In this document: in pieces, positions 60,601 through 63,850 of the stretch | Position numbering within the stretch: position 1 is the stretch's first letter | How the letters are laid out: each line of letters opens with the position of its first letter | Source of the DNA: Sthenelais limicola | Taxonomy: Eukaryota; Annelida; Polychaeta; Phyllodocida; Sigalionidae | Reading direction: 5' to 3' | DNA: 64,000 nt | Assembly (NCBI GenBank): GCA_942159475.1 | Contig: OW804096.1 | Span: forward strand, 16,392,906-16,456,905 | Position numbers and translations under genes: made by a program | Notes under the pieces: model-generated | Database searches by the model: none | Seen by the model: only the letters and a program-made list of their open reading frames with translations | What the model was told of the DNA's origin: nothing

Positions 60601-63400
60601 GCTATGTAAATCATACATCTGGTTTTCTTAGGACAATCGACATGATTTCAGATTATATGGATAAGAGGAAAAAGGCTAAACATATAGGTTGACAAAATTT
60701 ACTTCCTTAGCAAAGGTTTCAAGTACCTAAAAGAAATTAAATGTAATTAAAAGAACGAATTGTAGGACAAAACAATATCATCATACGATCCAGTTTCACT
60801 GTTTTCATTTTTTGTCAGTTTCAAGTTTTGCATGTACCAAATTCGAGGACCGTTAGTTAAATGTATCTATATGGTTCTGAGATCATCCTAAGGAGTATAT
60901 TAGTGATTGTCCCTCAAGAAATATCGCTAAATTTGATTCCATGCATAAAAATAGTACTTATTAGATATCGTAATGTTTACCATCATTGGAATTCGCTTGA
61001 TCTCATCTTTTCAAATATGATGGTATTTCAAATTTCATTTTTTATGAATTATTTTCCTTTAAATATACTAAATATACTAAAATACTTTCAACTTTAAATA
61101 TACTAAATATACTAAATTAACCCATTGGCTGTAGGTGAATGCCTCACGGCATTCAATACAAGTTGGCATGGTGGACGGGTGAATGTCCGATCAAGACATT
61201 CCTGTTTGATATTATATGTGATGTGTTTCAGGAAAATGAGTCATAAGTCGCAAAATGGATATTTTTCAAAGTGTTTTATTTATAAGGTATCTTTGTTGGA
61301 ATATTCTAATTCTTAGGGTACGTAATGCTGCTAATGATATTAATACATGTACGAAATTTCAAGGCAATGTATTAAATATATCTATGCATTTTTAAGGTCA
61401 GCTTATGGAGTATATTTAGGTACTTTATTAGTAATTATCCACCCAAAAATGTCAATAACTTTTTTCTCAAAAATTAAAATATCAAACTTATAATAGAAAC
61501 ACTACTTAGATGTCCTTGATGTTTACTACCATTAGAATCGGCTTGAGCTCATCTATTCAAATATGATAATATCTCAAAATCCATTTTTTGCGACTTGTGA
61601 CTCATTTTCCTGAAACAAATCACATATATAAAGATTTTTATTCCGACTTTCGTATGCACATACAATTTATAATGACATACATAGCAATAACAATCATCTG
61701 GAATCGGGCTTTAATGTGAATCTGCAATGAGGTCTTCCAGACTGCCCAAACAAATAAAACAAGGTGTAAAATTTATAATGCTTATTAAAATGTCTGTCCG
61801 TAGATTAATGATTAACGATATCACTATTAAAGTTCATGTTTTTTATTCTTGCTATAGAGAATTTCGTGTTGCCTTGTAATTTGGAGTCTTGTCTTGTATA
61901 GATGGTTCTTCTCCATTTGATGCGATAGTTTATATAGTCTATGTATATGGGTCAAATTTTCACAAAATGTACAATTGGCAGCTCTACATTGCCTTGATTC
62001 AAGCAGTCTGTTTGGTTATGTTGAATTGAATTTTGAAGCTCATTTTTGTCTGAAATTTGGGTTATTTGAGTGGATTGGTGAAGGTGAATTGTACATCTTC
62101 TGACGATTTCACCCATATAATAACTGCCATACAAGTATATATATATAGTCCGTCTTTGTATACGAGATTAATAAGATTCTTGCGTTCTATTACAAGAGTT
62201 ACTATCATTATTACTGATTCCTTTTGATTTCTTCACAGAGTCTTTATAAGTTTTCTCTACCGTTAAGCAATGCTTTTACTATGAGCCTAGCGACTAATGA
62301 CATTAATTATCATCAACACTCTAAGAACAAATAAATGAACGGATTTTCCTGAAATATCTGTAAACTAACATATTATATAGGTATGTTCTCATGGGGACAA
62401 TAACGATGACGTCATAACTAATTATTTAAACGCTGGAAAGTGAATGTGGAGCATGGTTGCCGCCATATGGCACCTAATTGGGACCCATTATTTTAATTAT
62501 AGAAGACCAAATTCTAGTCATTATGGGAGAAATATGATCAATAATCGTTTACATCTATTACAATTAAAAGATGTGCAAAGCGCCCCCGCCTTGAATGCGA
62601 TAAAAATCTTCTTTTTTTCCCTTTTTTTTTGCAAATTTTAATTTCCATTACATATGGGTCAGATTTTCAGAAAATGCACAATTGGCAGCTGTACCCATTT
62701 AGTAAATTCAGCTAAATTAGACTGAAATTTGGTCAATACTAGGTAAATTCGAGTATATTGGGCATTGCATTGATTCTAGCAATCTGTTTGGTTAGATTAA
62801 ACGGTATTTTGAGCTTTATTTTCGTATGAAATTTGGGTTATTTGAGAACATTGGCAAAGTTGAATTGTACATTTTCTGAAAATCTGACCCACATATGTGT
62901 ACAAACGTGTGCATAAACGTGACTGACAATTACATGATTATCTAGAAGATACACACTTATACAGAGCCGAATAAAATATCTCGAAACACTAGACATTAAG
63001 CAGAAGAATGTATTCCTCCATGTTTGCTGCCAAACGGTTCCAGAGCCTAAATCTTACGAGGGATAAATCGGTCAGATTTCCAGAAAATGTACAATTAGCA
63101 ACTTTACATATTTAGGAAAATCTCCTAAACTAGGCTGAAAAATTATGAATACCGGGTATATTTGGTATCGCATTGATTTAAAGTATCAGTTCTGTTATGA
63201 TAAACTGCATTTTGAAGCTCATTTTTGTCTTAAATGTGGGTTATTTGAGGGGATTGGTGAAGGCGAATTGTACATTTTCTGAAAATCTGACCCAAATCTT
63301 ACCAAGGCATCGATGTGCTCTCGTGGCGTCATGAAGAGACGCCCATTGACGCCCAGGCCCGGCGTCACGCACAGATCCGCGTCCTTAAATACTACTCGCT
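24538..63400 (-). CDS. RAPGEF4: EPAC-type Rap guanine nucleotide exchange factor, C-terminal 292 aa (nine exons)
   Basis: Minus-strand gene whose nine last coding exons are in the window (63303-63400, 59626-59751, 38140-38318, 35710-35800, 34453-34591, 32203-32267, 30000-30054, 28569-28623, 24538-24610). All introns are GT-AG and the phases join without a frame break. The product is the linker and CDC25-homology catalytic domain of EPAC (RAPGEF3/4), the cAMP-activated exchange factor that loads Rap1/Rap2 with GTP. Marks in order are [95 protein letters not shown], then RDAGSYVR and a short basic C-terminus ending DPRRS. The cAMP-binding, DEP, REM and RA regions must lie beyond base 64000. One EPAC gene is usual in invertebrates, so RAPGEF3 versus RAPGEF4 is not distinguished. 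The gene spans about 39 kb for only 881 coding bases. Confidence 0.93.
25024..25166 (+). promoter_or_regulatory. CCAAT/TATA promoter-like cluster without an obvious gene
   Basis: Within about 140 bp on the plus strand there are three inverted CCAAT boxes (GATTGGCTAT, TTATTGGTTAA, TCATTGGTTATT) at about 30-bp spacing, a CACGTG E-box upstream near 25041, and TTATATAAG at about 25158. The arrangement is that of a class II promoter firing rightwards near 25190, inside the last EPAC intron and antisense to it. No ORF of note follows, so a non-coding transcript or a transposon promoter is possible. Confidence 0.4.
25240..26043. other. No gene recognised; possible degenerate repeat
   Basis: 25440-25530 has several copies of ATGATATCATTTT. 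25640-25930 is GC-richer, with GCGCATTAG/TAACG words at its ends suggesting a decayed inverted-repeat element, but the ends could not be fixed. Confidence 0.35.
26044..26268. mobile_element. MITE with GGGTGGTTTCCATTG ends
   Basis: Left AAGGGTGGTTTCCATTGTCC, right CATTGGAACCCACACTT. Subterminal TACTTCTTCCGCTACTTCTC words are matched by inverse GTAGCAGGAGAAGTA at the other end. Related half-element at 47222-47365. Confidence 0.7.
26269..26944. other. No gene recognised
   Basis: AT-rich at 26330-26480. 26530-26700 is GC-richer, with AGGGG/CCCCT words and an imperfect inverted structure around CCTCATTGGTGGGCGTGG, but it is not assignable. Confidence 0.35.
26949..27225. mobile_element. Family F MITE, copy F1
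   Basis: Ends TGCACTTGTCACTTGC and CAATTGGCAAGTGCA, with TTA on both sides. Internal words CATATTTCCCCACATGCC and GGACATTCCCC recur, inverted, in F2 starting 250 bp away. The TTA duplication suggests PIF/Harbinger type. Confidence 0.75.
27469..28219. mobile_element. Family F MITE, copy F2, split by B14
   Basis: Ends TGCACTTGTCAATTGC and GCAATTGACAAGTGCA with TTT on both sides. Family B copy B14 lies inside. Opposite in orientation to F1, so the pair forms a large inverted repeat around 27226-27468. Confidence 0.78.
27736..28143 (+). mobile_element. Family B MITE, copy B14, nested in F2
   Basis: Complete copy with ATTT on both sides (27732-27735 and 28144-28147). Confidence 0.92.
28569..28623 (-). 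CDS. RAPGEF4: EPAC exon (second-last coding)
   Basis: Acceptor TTTTGCAG, donor GTAACT. It reads [17 protein letters not shown] with split codons at both ends; the SYVR that results is conserved in EPAC proteins. Confidence 0.9.
28792..29026 (+). mobile_element. Family A MITE, copy A15
   Basis: Complete 235-bp copy with a perfect TTAT duplication (28788-28791 and 29027-29030). Confidence 0.95.
29253..29979 (+). mobile_element. Family B fused dimer, copy B15
   Basis: Two family B bodies in direct orientation share one internal terminus remnant (TTTTTTGCGACTTCCATTTTTC at about 29600-29621). The outer ends are GTGATGTG and CATCAC. The right end is 15 bp from the 5' splice site of an EPAC exon. 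Confidence 0.88.
30000..30054 (-). CDS. RAPGEF4: EPAC exon (third-last coding)
   Basis: Acceptor TCTTTGCAG, donor GTAAGT. It reads [18 protein letters not shown] plus one base, continuing the NFEKM of the preceding exon into the helix that closes the catalytic domain. Confidence 0.92.
30055..30628. other. EPAC intron sequence, nothing recognised
   Basis: AT-rich intronic DNA without repeats of the named families. Confidence 0.4.
30650..31050 (-). mobile_element. Family B MITE, copy B16, with 21-bp flanking duplication
   Basis: Complete copy. A perfect 21-bp direct repeat beginning ATTTACCGGTAAAG and ending ATAATAT abuts both ends (30629-30649 and 31051-31071). A 4-bp duplication alone does not fit here, since the adjacent tetranucleotides are ATAT and ATTT. 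Confidence 0.93.
31362..31686. mobile_element. Fold-back element with 105-bp arms
   Basis: Left arm from AAGCATCTATATACTAGC to GTACATGGATGG. The right arm is its inverse (CCATCCATGTAC to GCTAGTATATAGACGCTT), about 95 percent matched by eye, around a loop of about 120 bp. A transcript would form a long hairpin. No coding content is supported. Confidence 0.85.
31769..31981. mobile_element. Family C MITE, copy C2
   Basis: Ends CTGTAAACGTATTAATGTTCG and AAATAAATACGTTTACAG. The interior alternates AT-rich words with CGCGAAAAT / ATTTTCGCG, giving nested inverted repeats, and contains TGTCAAAGTACTTA. About 213 bp. Confidence 0.9.
32203..32267 (-). CDS. RAPGEF4: EPAC exon
   Basis: Acceptor AACTTCAG, donor GTAAGT. 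It reads [18 protein letters not shown] then [11 protein letters not shown] is an EPAC/RasGEF catalytic-domain motif. Confidence 0.94.
32361..32660 (-). mobile_element. Retroposon 3' end with (TTGAA)n tail
   Basis: On the minus strand the sequence ends GCCAATAAAAGATGCC followed by four TTGAA units (plus-strand 32361-32382). This is the layout of LINE or SINE 3' ends with microsatellite tails. The 5' limit is uncertain. Confidence 0.55.
32820..33110. mobile_element. Family J-related fragment
   Basis: Shares ACAAAATCCTCCA and neighbouring words with 22779-23113. The ends are not resolved. Confidence 0.45.
33240..33450 (-). mobile_element. Truncated family B copy B17 at the edge of the minisatellite
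   Basis: About 210 bp of family B with one intact terminus (CCTGAAACACATCAC) ending at 33450. The 22-bp array starts at the very next base. Confidence 0.85.
33451..34450. repeat. 22-bp minisatellite, about 45 units
   Basis: Units of the type AATTGTAAGGGAAGCAGACG with two more bases, varying at GGGAAG/GGGGAG/GGGAACC and GACGAC/GACAAC. Some units are 23 bp, and two have AGGGC in place of ACGAC. The array runs without spacers from the terminus of B17 to the 5' splice site of an EPAC exon. Because 22 is one more than a multiple of 3, all three minus-strand frames stay open and cycle every 66 bp. Confidence 0.97.
34453..34591 (-). CDS. RAPGEF4: EPAC exon bordering the minisatellite
   Basis: Acceptor TATTTTTCAG, donor ATGAAAG|GTACAATTG. 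It reads [18 protein letters not shown] then [28 protein letters not shown] and one base. The donor is weak (GTACAA rather than GTAAGT), and from its position +3 the intron is the 22-bp repeat itself. Confidence 0.94.
34800..35015 (-). mobile_element. Family A MITE, decayed copy A16
   Basis: The left part is rearranged (GGTCATTTTTCAGG). The right two thirds match well and end TTTTCGGAAAATCTGACAC. Confidence 0.8.
35096..35442. mobile_element. Family I element, complete copy I2
   Basis: Inverted ends ATAGGGGACTTGC and GCAAGTCCCCTAT around about 347 bp. Subterminal CTAGCTGCGATTTTGA at the left and GACATGCGCAGTGGCACATG at the right. It is a reference for fragments at 38595, 49563, 53040, 59817 and 59998. 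Flank AATAG/ATCG shows no clear duplication. Confidence 0.8.
35454..35688 (-). mobile_element. Family A MITE, copy A17
   Basis: Complete copy with perfect TTAA duplication (35450-35453 and 35689-35692). Its right end is about 20 bp from the 5' splice site at 35709. Confidence 0.95.
35710..35800 (-). CDS. RAPGEF4: EPAC exon
   Basis: Acceptor TTTTTTTCACAG, donor GTAAGT. It completes Tyr and reads [18 protein letters not shown] then [12 protein letters not shown], one of the most conserved catalytic segments of Rap exchange factors. Confidence 0.95.
35829..36000 (-). mobile_element. Retroposon 3' end with (ATA)n tail
   Basis: On the minus strand GATTTGAATAAAAGTATT is followed by ATA/AAT repeats (plus-strand 35829-35848). 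The body to about 36000 is presumed retroposon; the 5' limit is unknown. Confidence 0.5.
36001..37381. other. AT-rich EPAC intron, no gene recognised
   Basis: Poly-T runs near 36070-36180. A family C right-end fragment at 36443-36482 (CAGCGCGAAAATAAATATG). Otherwise no supported feature. Confidence 0.45.
37382..37616 (-). mobile_element. Family A MITE, copy A18
   Basis: Complete copy with perfect ATAT duplication (37378-37381 and 37617-37620). Confidence 0.94.
37891..38094. mobile_element. MITE with GGGTGGTCTCCACTGG ends
   Basis: Left AAGGGTGGTCTCCACTGG; inverse at the right CCAGTGGAGACC then CCCCCCTT. Subterminal CTTGCGATGG and CCATCGCAAGG, TGTGGTAAG and CTTACCACA extend the inverted pairing to about 60 bp. 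It lies 46 bp from the EPAC donor at 38139. Confidence 0.8.
38140..38318 (-). CDS. RAPGEF4: EPAC exon
   Basis: Acceptor CAATCTCTTTGCAG, donor TCGTA|GTAAGT. It reads [19 protein letters not shown], then [37 protein letters not shown] and IAS plus two bases. Confidence 0.95.
38339..38560 (-). mobile_element. Family A MITE, copy A19, adjoining an acceptor
   Basis: Complete 222-bp copy with perfect ACAT duplication (38335-38338 and 38561-38564). In the direction of EPAC transcription its terminus CTGACCC ends 20 nt before the exon. Confidence 0.95.
38595..38802. mobile_element. Family I and family A fragments
   Basis: 38595-38650 matches the end of family I (AATAGGGGATTTGCATGTGCC). 38711-38802 is the first 90 bp of a reversed family A copy. 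Both are broken. Confidence 0.65.
38803..40051. other. EPAC intron, no gene recognised
   Basis: AT-rich with short spurious frames; no named repeat found in 1.2 kb. Confidence 0.4.
40052..40286 (-). mobile_element. Family A MITE, copy A21
   Basis: Complete copy with perfect ATAA duplication (40048-40051 and 40287-40290). Confidence 0.95.
40560..40965. mobile_element. Family K repeat with tRNA-like segment, copy 1
   Basis: Shares GAAGATATTAGTGAAATTA, the palindrome CCATTCTCCTCAT/GAGGAGAATGG and TCTGCAATCAATTTCTACAA with 48940-49300. On the minus strand 40665-40735 resembles a degraded tRNA (A-box-like TATAGTCAAGTGGTTAGA, B-box-like AATTTGAATC). Possibly a tRNA-derived retroposon. Confidence 0.5.
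40985..41310. repeat. Imperfect inverted repeat
   Basis: GGCTGAGATAAAGCTAAGGC and GAGCTTCCGG near the left are answered by CTAAGGCGGAAGCTTCCG and CTCAGCC near 41262-41290. Possibly ends of a decayed element of about 300 bp. Confidence 0.4.
41529..41854 (+). mobile_element. Family A MITE, copy A22, with internal insert
   Basis: TTAT-type flanks (TTAT at the left and right). About 90 bp starting with a T run replaces the junction between GGTGAAG and AATTGTACATT at 41733-41825; the insert has a T-rich start (GTTTTTTTTAAAATAAATTTC) that looks like a reversed A-tail. Confidence 0.88.
42057..42468 (+). mobile_element. Family B MITE, copy B18
   Basis: Complete copy with AAAT on both sides (42053-42056 and 42469-42472). 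The body is close to B3 (AAAGTAGATTATT, GGAGCTGCTAGTAGCATAAA), forming a B subfamily. Confidence 0.92.
42739..42973 (+). mobile_element. Family A MITE, copy A23
   Basis: Complete copy with perfect ACTA duplication (42735-42738 and 42974-42977). Confidence 0.95.
43306..44215. repeat. C/T-strand minisatellite, unit GCCTCCCCCT
   Basis: About 900 bp of a 10-bp unit GCCTCCCCCT alternating with GCCTCTCTCT and occasional CTACCTCCCCC. The plus strand is almost purely C and T apart from one G per unit. Open frames of up to 377 codons (Pro/Leu/Ser/Ala/Cys repeats) result from the repeat and are not considered genes. Confidence 0.97.
44568..44801 (-). mobile_element. Family A MITE, copy A24
   Basis: Complete but diverged copy, GGTCAAATTGTCAG to CTGACAATCTGACCC. 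Confidence 0.87.
44955..45326. mobile_element. Family E MITE with (CGCTAA)n subterminal arrays
   Basis: Ends GGGAGATTTAGCAACCACAA and the inverse TTGTGGTTGCTAAATGTCCC, with TA on both sides. Just inside the left end are CGCTAACGCTAACACTAACG, and at the right TTAGCGTTAGCG. About 372 bp; single copy in the window. Open frames on both strands are not convincing. Confidence 0.8.
45690..45872. repeat. Degenerate tandem repeat, unit about 29-31 bp
   Basis: Repeating words AATTATAACAATGATCTATT and close variants, five to six units, ending just before B19. Confidence 0.75.
45880..46276 (-). mobile_element. Family B MITE, copy B19
   Basis: Complete copy with ATTT on both sides (45876-45879 and 46277-46280). 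Confidence 0.93.
46277..47220. other. EPAC intron, no gene recognised
   Basis: A 99-codon minus-strand frame at 46315-46614 has a hydrophobic middle ([20 protein letters not shown]) but no support from splice signals. A related word set (GAGGCTCAGAG, GAGAAAGCCTCA) recurs near 47830-47875, so it is probably repeat-derived. Confidence 0.4.
47222..47365. mobile_element. Half of a GGGTTCCACTG-ended MITE
   Basis: GCCTGGGTTCCACTGCCCC then CTACTTCTCCCGCTACTCC, related to 26044-26268. The right end is missing. Confidence 0.55.
47398..47546 (-). mobile_element. Family A MITE, truncated copy A25
   Basis: Right two thirds only, ending TTTTCTGAAAATTTGACCC. Confidence 0.85.
47547..48520. other. EPAC intron, no gene recognised
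   Basis: AT-rich; nothing supported. Confidence 0.4.
48524..48595 (-). tRNA. tRNA-Asp(GTC)-like sequence, probably a pseudogene or SINE head
   Basis: 72 nt. D-arm/A-box GATAGCTCAGTGGTAGAGC. Anticodon stem TTGGA/TCCAA pairs perfectly around GCGTCAA, giving anticodon GTC. T-arm CGGGG/CCCCG is perfect with loop TTCGGTT (B-box GGTTCGGTTCC). Faults are C instead of T at position 33 and an acceptor stem GCCGCGA/TCAAGGC with two mismatches. Flanks contain GACCTGCTGAGG on one side and CAGCAGGTTCAC on the other. It may be a tRNA relic or the 5' part of a tRNA-derived retroposon. Confidence 0.6.
48940..49300. mobile_element. Family K repeat with tRNA-like segment, copy 2
   Basis: Shares blocks with 40560-40965, but the tRNA-like part (GTTTACTACTTCC to GGGGGTTCAAATCCCAGCC at 49098-49143) is on the plus strand and placed after the CCATTCTCCTCAT palindrome. 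Order and orientation differ between the two copies. Confidence 0.5.
49563..49675. mobile_element. Family I fragment
   Basis: AATAGGGGATTTGCACATGC through GGGATGGATTCTGTTGAAAT to CAACGTTTTTATCG; one end only. Just left of it is a broken family A end (AATTTGCCTTCACCAATC). Confidence 0.7.
49676..50484. other. EPAC intron, no gene recognised
   Basis: AT-rich, with poly-A runs at 50048-50083; nothing supported. Confidence 0.4.
50485..51650 (+). mobile_element. Family A MITE A26, split by about 0.9 kb
   Basis: Left part 50485-50592 and right part about 51515-51650 of one copy, proved by matching ACAT duplications at 50481-50484 and 51651-51654. The insert holds two direct repeats of about 105 bp (50605-50712 and 51062-51170, both with TGGGGCCCAC and CTCTCCTTGTTCCC) around a CT-rich microsatellite at 50780-50935. 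Confidence 0.85.
50605..51170. repeat. Direct repeats of about 105 bp around a CT microsatellite
   Basis: Units at 50605-50712 and 51062-51170 run GCTAGTG(G/A)GAC through ATCTTT to CTCTGTAA(C/G)TTAT. Between them is (CTCTCACT)n-type sequence. It could be a tandem duplication or the ends of an unrecognised element; frames inside (Leu/Ser-rich) are repeat artefacts. Confidence 0.75.
51651..52230. other. EPAC intron, no gene recognised
   Basis: No supported feature. Confidence 0.35.
52231..52440. mobile_element. Family J-related fragment
   Basis: Begins TAAAGCTGCCCTCTCAG and shares GGAGGATTTTGTTG (inverse of ACAAAATCCTCC) with 22779-23113. The right end is not resolved. Confidence 0.5.
52549..52916 (+). 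mobile_element. Family A MITE A27, split by SINE copy 2
   Basis: Left end GGGTCGGATTTTCAG, right end CTGAAAATTTGACCC. The retroposon at 52649-52779 interrupts it at TATATTCTGT. Confidence 0.9.
52649..52779 (-). mobile_element. SINE-like retroposon, family H, copy 2
   Basis: 131 bp in minus orientation, starting TTAGGTAGACGAAGCTTG and ending AAGAATTACAAAACAAA. TATATTCTGT is duplicated at 52639-52648 and 52780-52789, and the host A27 resumes correctly after it. Together with 10283-10426 this defines the family. Confidence 0.8.
53040..53290. mobile_element. Family I fragment (decayed)
   Basis: Central family words CTATGAAAACCAAGAGCATG and GAAAGATG, in a decayed context; ends unresolved. Confidence 0.45.
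53319..53553 (-). mobile_element. Family A MITE, copy A28
   Basis: Complete 235-bp copy; flanks ACGT/ACTA do not preserve a duplication. Confidence 0.92.
53554..54231. other. EPAC intron, no gene recognised
   Basis: AT-rich; nothing supported. Any 5' exons of the plus-strand gene at 54935 could lie here but are not evident. Confidence 0.35.
54235..54573. mobile_element. Family D element, copy D1
   Basis: Ends GGCCAAAAAAAATAGGTGTG and the inverse CACACCAATTTTTTTTGTTTTGGCC, each followed inward by TTTCCGATTTA / TAAATCGGAAA; TTA on both sides (54232-54234 and 54574-54576). A 339-bp PIF/Harbinger-type MITE by its duplication. Confidence 0.85.
54935..55426 (+). CDS. Unrecognised single-pass membrane protein, 163 aa
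   Basis: The ATG at 54935 sits in a strong context (GAAATGG). The upstream extension of the frame has no ATG. Residues 1-5 are outside, residues 6-29 ([20 protein letters not shown] onward) form one membrane span followed by basic KIFKSRNAR, so the C-terminal 130 residues are probably cytoplasmic. The tail is acidic ([16 protein letters not shown]) then basic and Trp-containing ([18 protein letters not shown]), mostly disordered. [20 protein letters not shown] may be a phosphorylation region. An acceptor-like TACATCTTTCAG at about 54672-54683 suggests an upstream 5' UTR exon. It lies inside, and antisense to, the 21-kb EPAC intron. I do not recognise the family. Confidence 0.65.
   Translation: MDTNYLSVIIALPVIFVIICLVVVGCLFYKIFKSRNARYDGEDAIDDGIEASQGSHLPSNFEGYHKAMEAESYYESARRPSTVFHISWGDSDEEDEFNEVDEIEQGNRGKKGRWGGASDAKPSGSWWEEERERRARAKIRPEDVGSLEGTENYKNSGRRESFG
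55427..55849. other. Probable 3' flank of the 54935 gene
   Basis: No secure polyadenylation signal and no other feature; a G run at 55827. Confidence 0.35.
55850..56084 (+). mobile_element. Family A MITE, copy A29
   Basis: Complete 235-bp copy; flanks ACAT/GTAT. Confidence 0.93.
56085..56667. other. EPAC intron, no gene recognised
   Basis: AT-rich; nothing supported. Confidence 0.4.
56722..57185. mobile_element. 464-bp MITE with TCGCAAA subterminal motifs and TAA duplication
   Basis: Perfect inverted ends TAGGGGGCCCACACTGACGG through CGATG and the exact inverse at the right. TAA at 56719-56721 and 57186-57188. The interior repeats TCGCAAA / TTTGCGA(T) and ATCGCAAA about ten times on both strands. 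PIF/Harbinger type by the 3-bp duplication, read against family A consensus. Confidence 0.88.
57211..57425. mobile_element. Family C MITE, copy C3
   Basis: TACTGTAAACGTATTAATG to AATACGTTTACAGTA, with the full set of CGCGAAAAT words. TA flanks are compatible with a TA target. Confidence 0.93.
57811..58056 (-). mobile_element. Family A MITE, copy A31
   Basis: Complete copy with an 11-bp internal duplication around TTTAATATACTCGAATTAAA. Confidence 0.93.
58057..58473. other. EPAC intron, no gene recognised
   Basis: AT-rich; nothing supported. Confidence 0.4.
58474..58856 (-). mobile_element. Family B MITE, copy B20
   Basis: GAGAGGTGTTTCAAG (part of the end block deleted) to CCTGAAACACATTAC, with AAAT on both sides. 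Confidence 0.9.
59105..59247 (-). mobile_element. Retroposon 3' end with (TCAA)n tail
   Basis: On the minus strand GACAAAATAAAGCACTCAATC ends in four TCAA units. A32 follows directly at the other end, truncating it or inserted at its edge. Confidence 0.55.
59249..59483 (-). mobile_element. Family A MITE, copy A32
   Basis: Complete 235-bp copy, GGGTCATTTTTTCAG to CTGAAAATCTGACCC. Confidence 0.92.
59626..59751 (-). CDS. RAPGEF4: EPAC exon
   Basis: Acceptor CTTCTTTTCAG, donor GTAAGT, exactly 42 codons. It reads [18 protein letters not shown], then [18 protein letters not shown] and FTCIHE: the PLPEQ linker and the first helix of the catalytic domain. The intron after it is 21.3 kb and hosts the 54935 gene. 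Confidence 0.95.
59817..60395. mobile_element. Family I copies, one split by a retroposon
   Basis: 59817-59920 is a fragment (AATAGGGATTTTGCATGAGCC). 59998-60177 and 60321-60395 are two parts of another copy (AATAGGGGAGTTGCATGTGC; CTATGAAAACCAAATGCATG) separated by the retroposon end at 60178-60320. Confidence 0.7.
60178..60320 (+). mobile_element. Retroposon 3' end with (TTCTA)n tail
   Basis: GGCAAATAAAAGATA followed by TTCTATTCTATTCTATTCTA. The body from about 60178 includes GGCTGGAAGAGATGTGTTGT. Inserted inside a family I copy. AATAAA-plus-tail design as in RTE/L2-type LINE ends. Confidence 0.6.
60398..60485 (-). mobile_element. Family A MITE fragment A33
   Basis: Last 90 bp of the family, lacking the AATTGTA block, ending CTGAAAATCTGACTC. 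Confidence 0.75.
60815..61055 (+). mobile_element. Family B fragment B22 (old)
   Basis: Family B body from TGTACCAAATTCGAGGA to GATGGTATTTCAAATTTC; both termini decayed. Confidence 0.75.
61218..61623 (+). mobile_element. Family B MITE, copy B21
   Basis: Complete copy with ATAT on both sides (61214-61217 and 61624-61627). Confidence 0.93.
61949..62113 (+). mobile_element. Family A MITE A34, internally deleted
   Basis: 165 bp: the segment between GCAGCTCTACA and TTGCCTTGATTC is missing. ATAT on both sides. Confidence 0.92.
62114..62655. other. EPAC intron, no gene recognised
   Basis: AT-rich; nothing supported. Confidence 0.4.
62656..62890 (+). mobile_element. Family A MITE, copy A35
   Basis: Complete 235-bp copy. 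ACATAT occurs immediately on both sides, so its duplication may be 6 bp rather than 4. Confidence 0.93.
63069..63293 (+). mobile_element. Family A MITE, copy A36, next to an EPAC donor
   Basis: Complete copy with AAAT on both sides (63065-63068 and 63294-63297). Its right end is 9 nt from the exon boundary at 63303; only GTAAGATTT of original intron separates them. Confidence 0.94.
63303..63400 (-). CDS. RAPGEF4: EPAC exon (most upstream in window)
   Basis: Acceptor CTTTTACTTGACAG, donor GTAAGA. It completes a codon with AG and reads [16 protein letters not shown] then [16 protein letters not shown]. The VNGRLF.xPREHxDAL block is diagnostic of EPAC, just before the catalytic domain. Confidence 0.93.
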
Positions 63401-63522
63401 CTGTCAAGTAAAAGGAACAAGTTTAAATGACTTAATAACTTGTCTATGACGTATATGTAAATGTTCGTGATTCCTAAATCTAAATATAGAACAACAGTAG
63501 ACTATGTGGAGTTTAAAATGTA

Positions 63523-63736
63523 TACTGTAAACGTATTTATTTTCGCGCGGATACATTTTCGCGCACTAAGTACTTTGACACCTTTTCGTGCGGATTTAAA
63601 TTCGCGCAGCAAGGAAGCCTCACACTTTGTTTATGTAATAATTATAGGTTCGCGCAGGATTTAAATTCGCGCACATAAGGGTGTGCGGGAAAATCGCGAA
63701 AATAAATACTGCGCGAATATTAATACGTTTACAGTA
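63523..63736. mobile_element. Family C MITE, copy C4
   Basis: TACTGTAAACGTATTTATTTT to TAATACGTTTACAGTA, 214 bp, opposite internal order to C2 and C3. It lies in the EPAC intron 123 bp upstream of the exon at 63303-63400. Confidence 0.93.
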
Positions 63737-63850
63737 ATTATGTGCGACCAAACAAAAACAACGCTCTTGCTACCATGCTATGACGTCATCCCACTATGAC
63801 GTCCAGGCTGGAACCCATCCACCTTGGTGATACCTTGGCAACATAGATTT

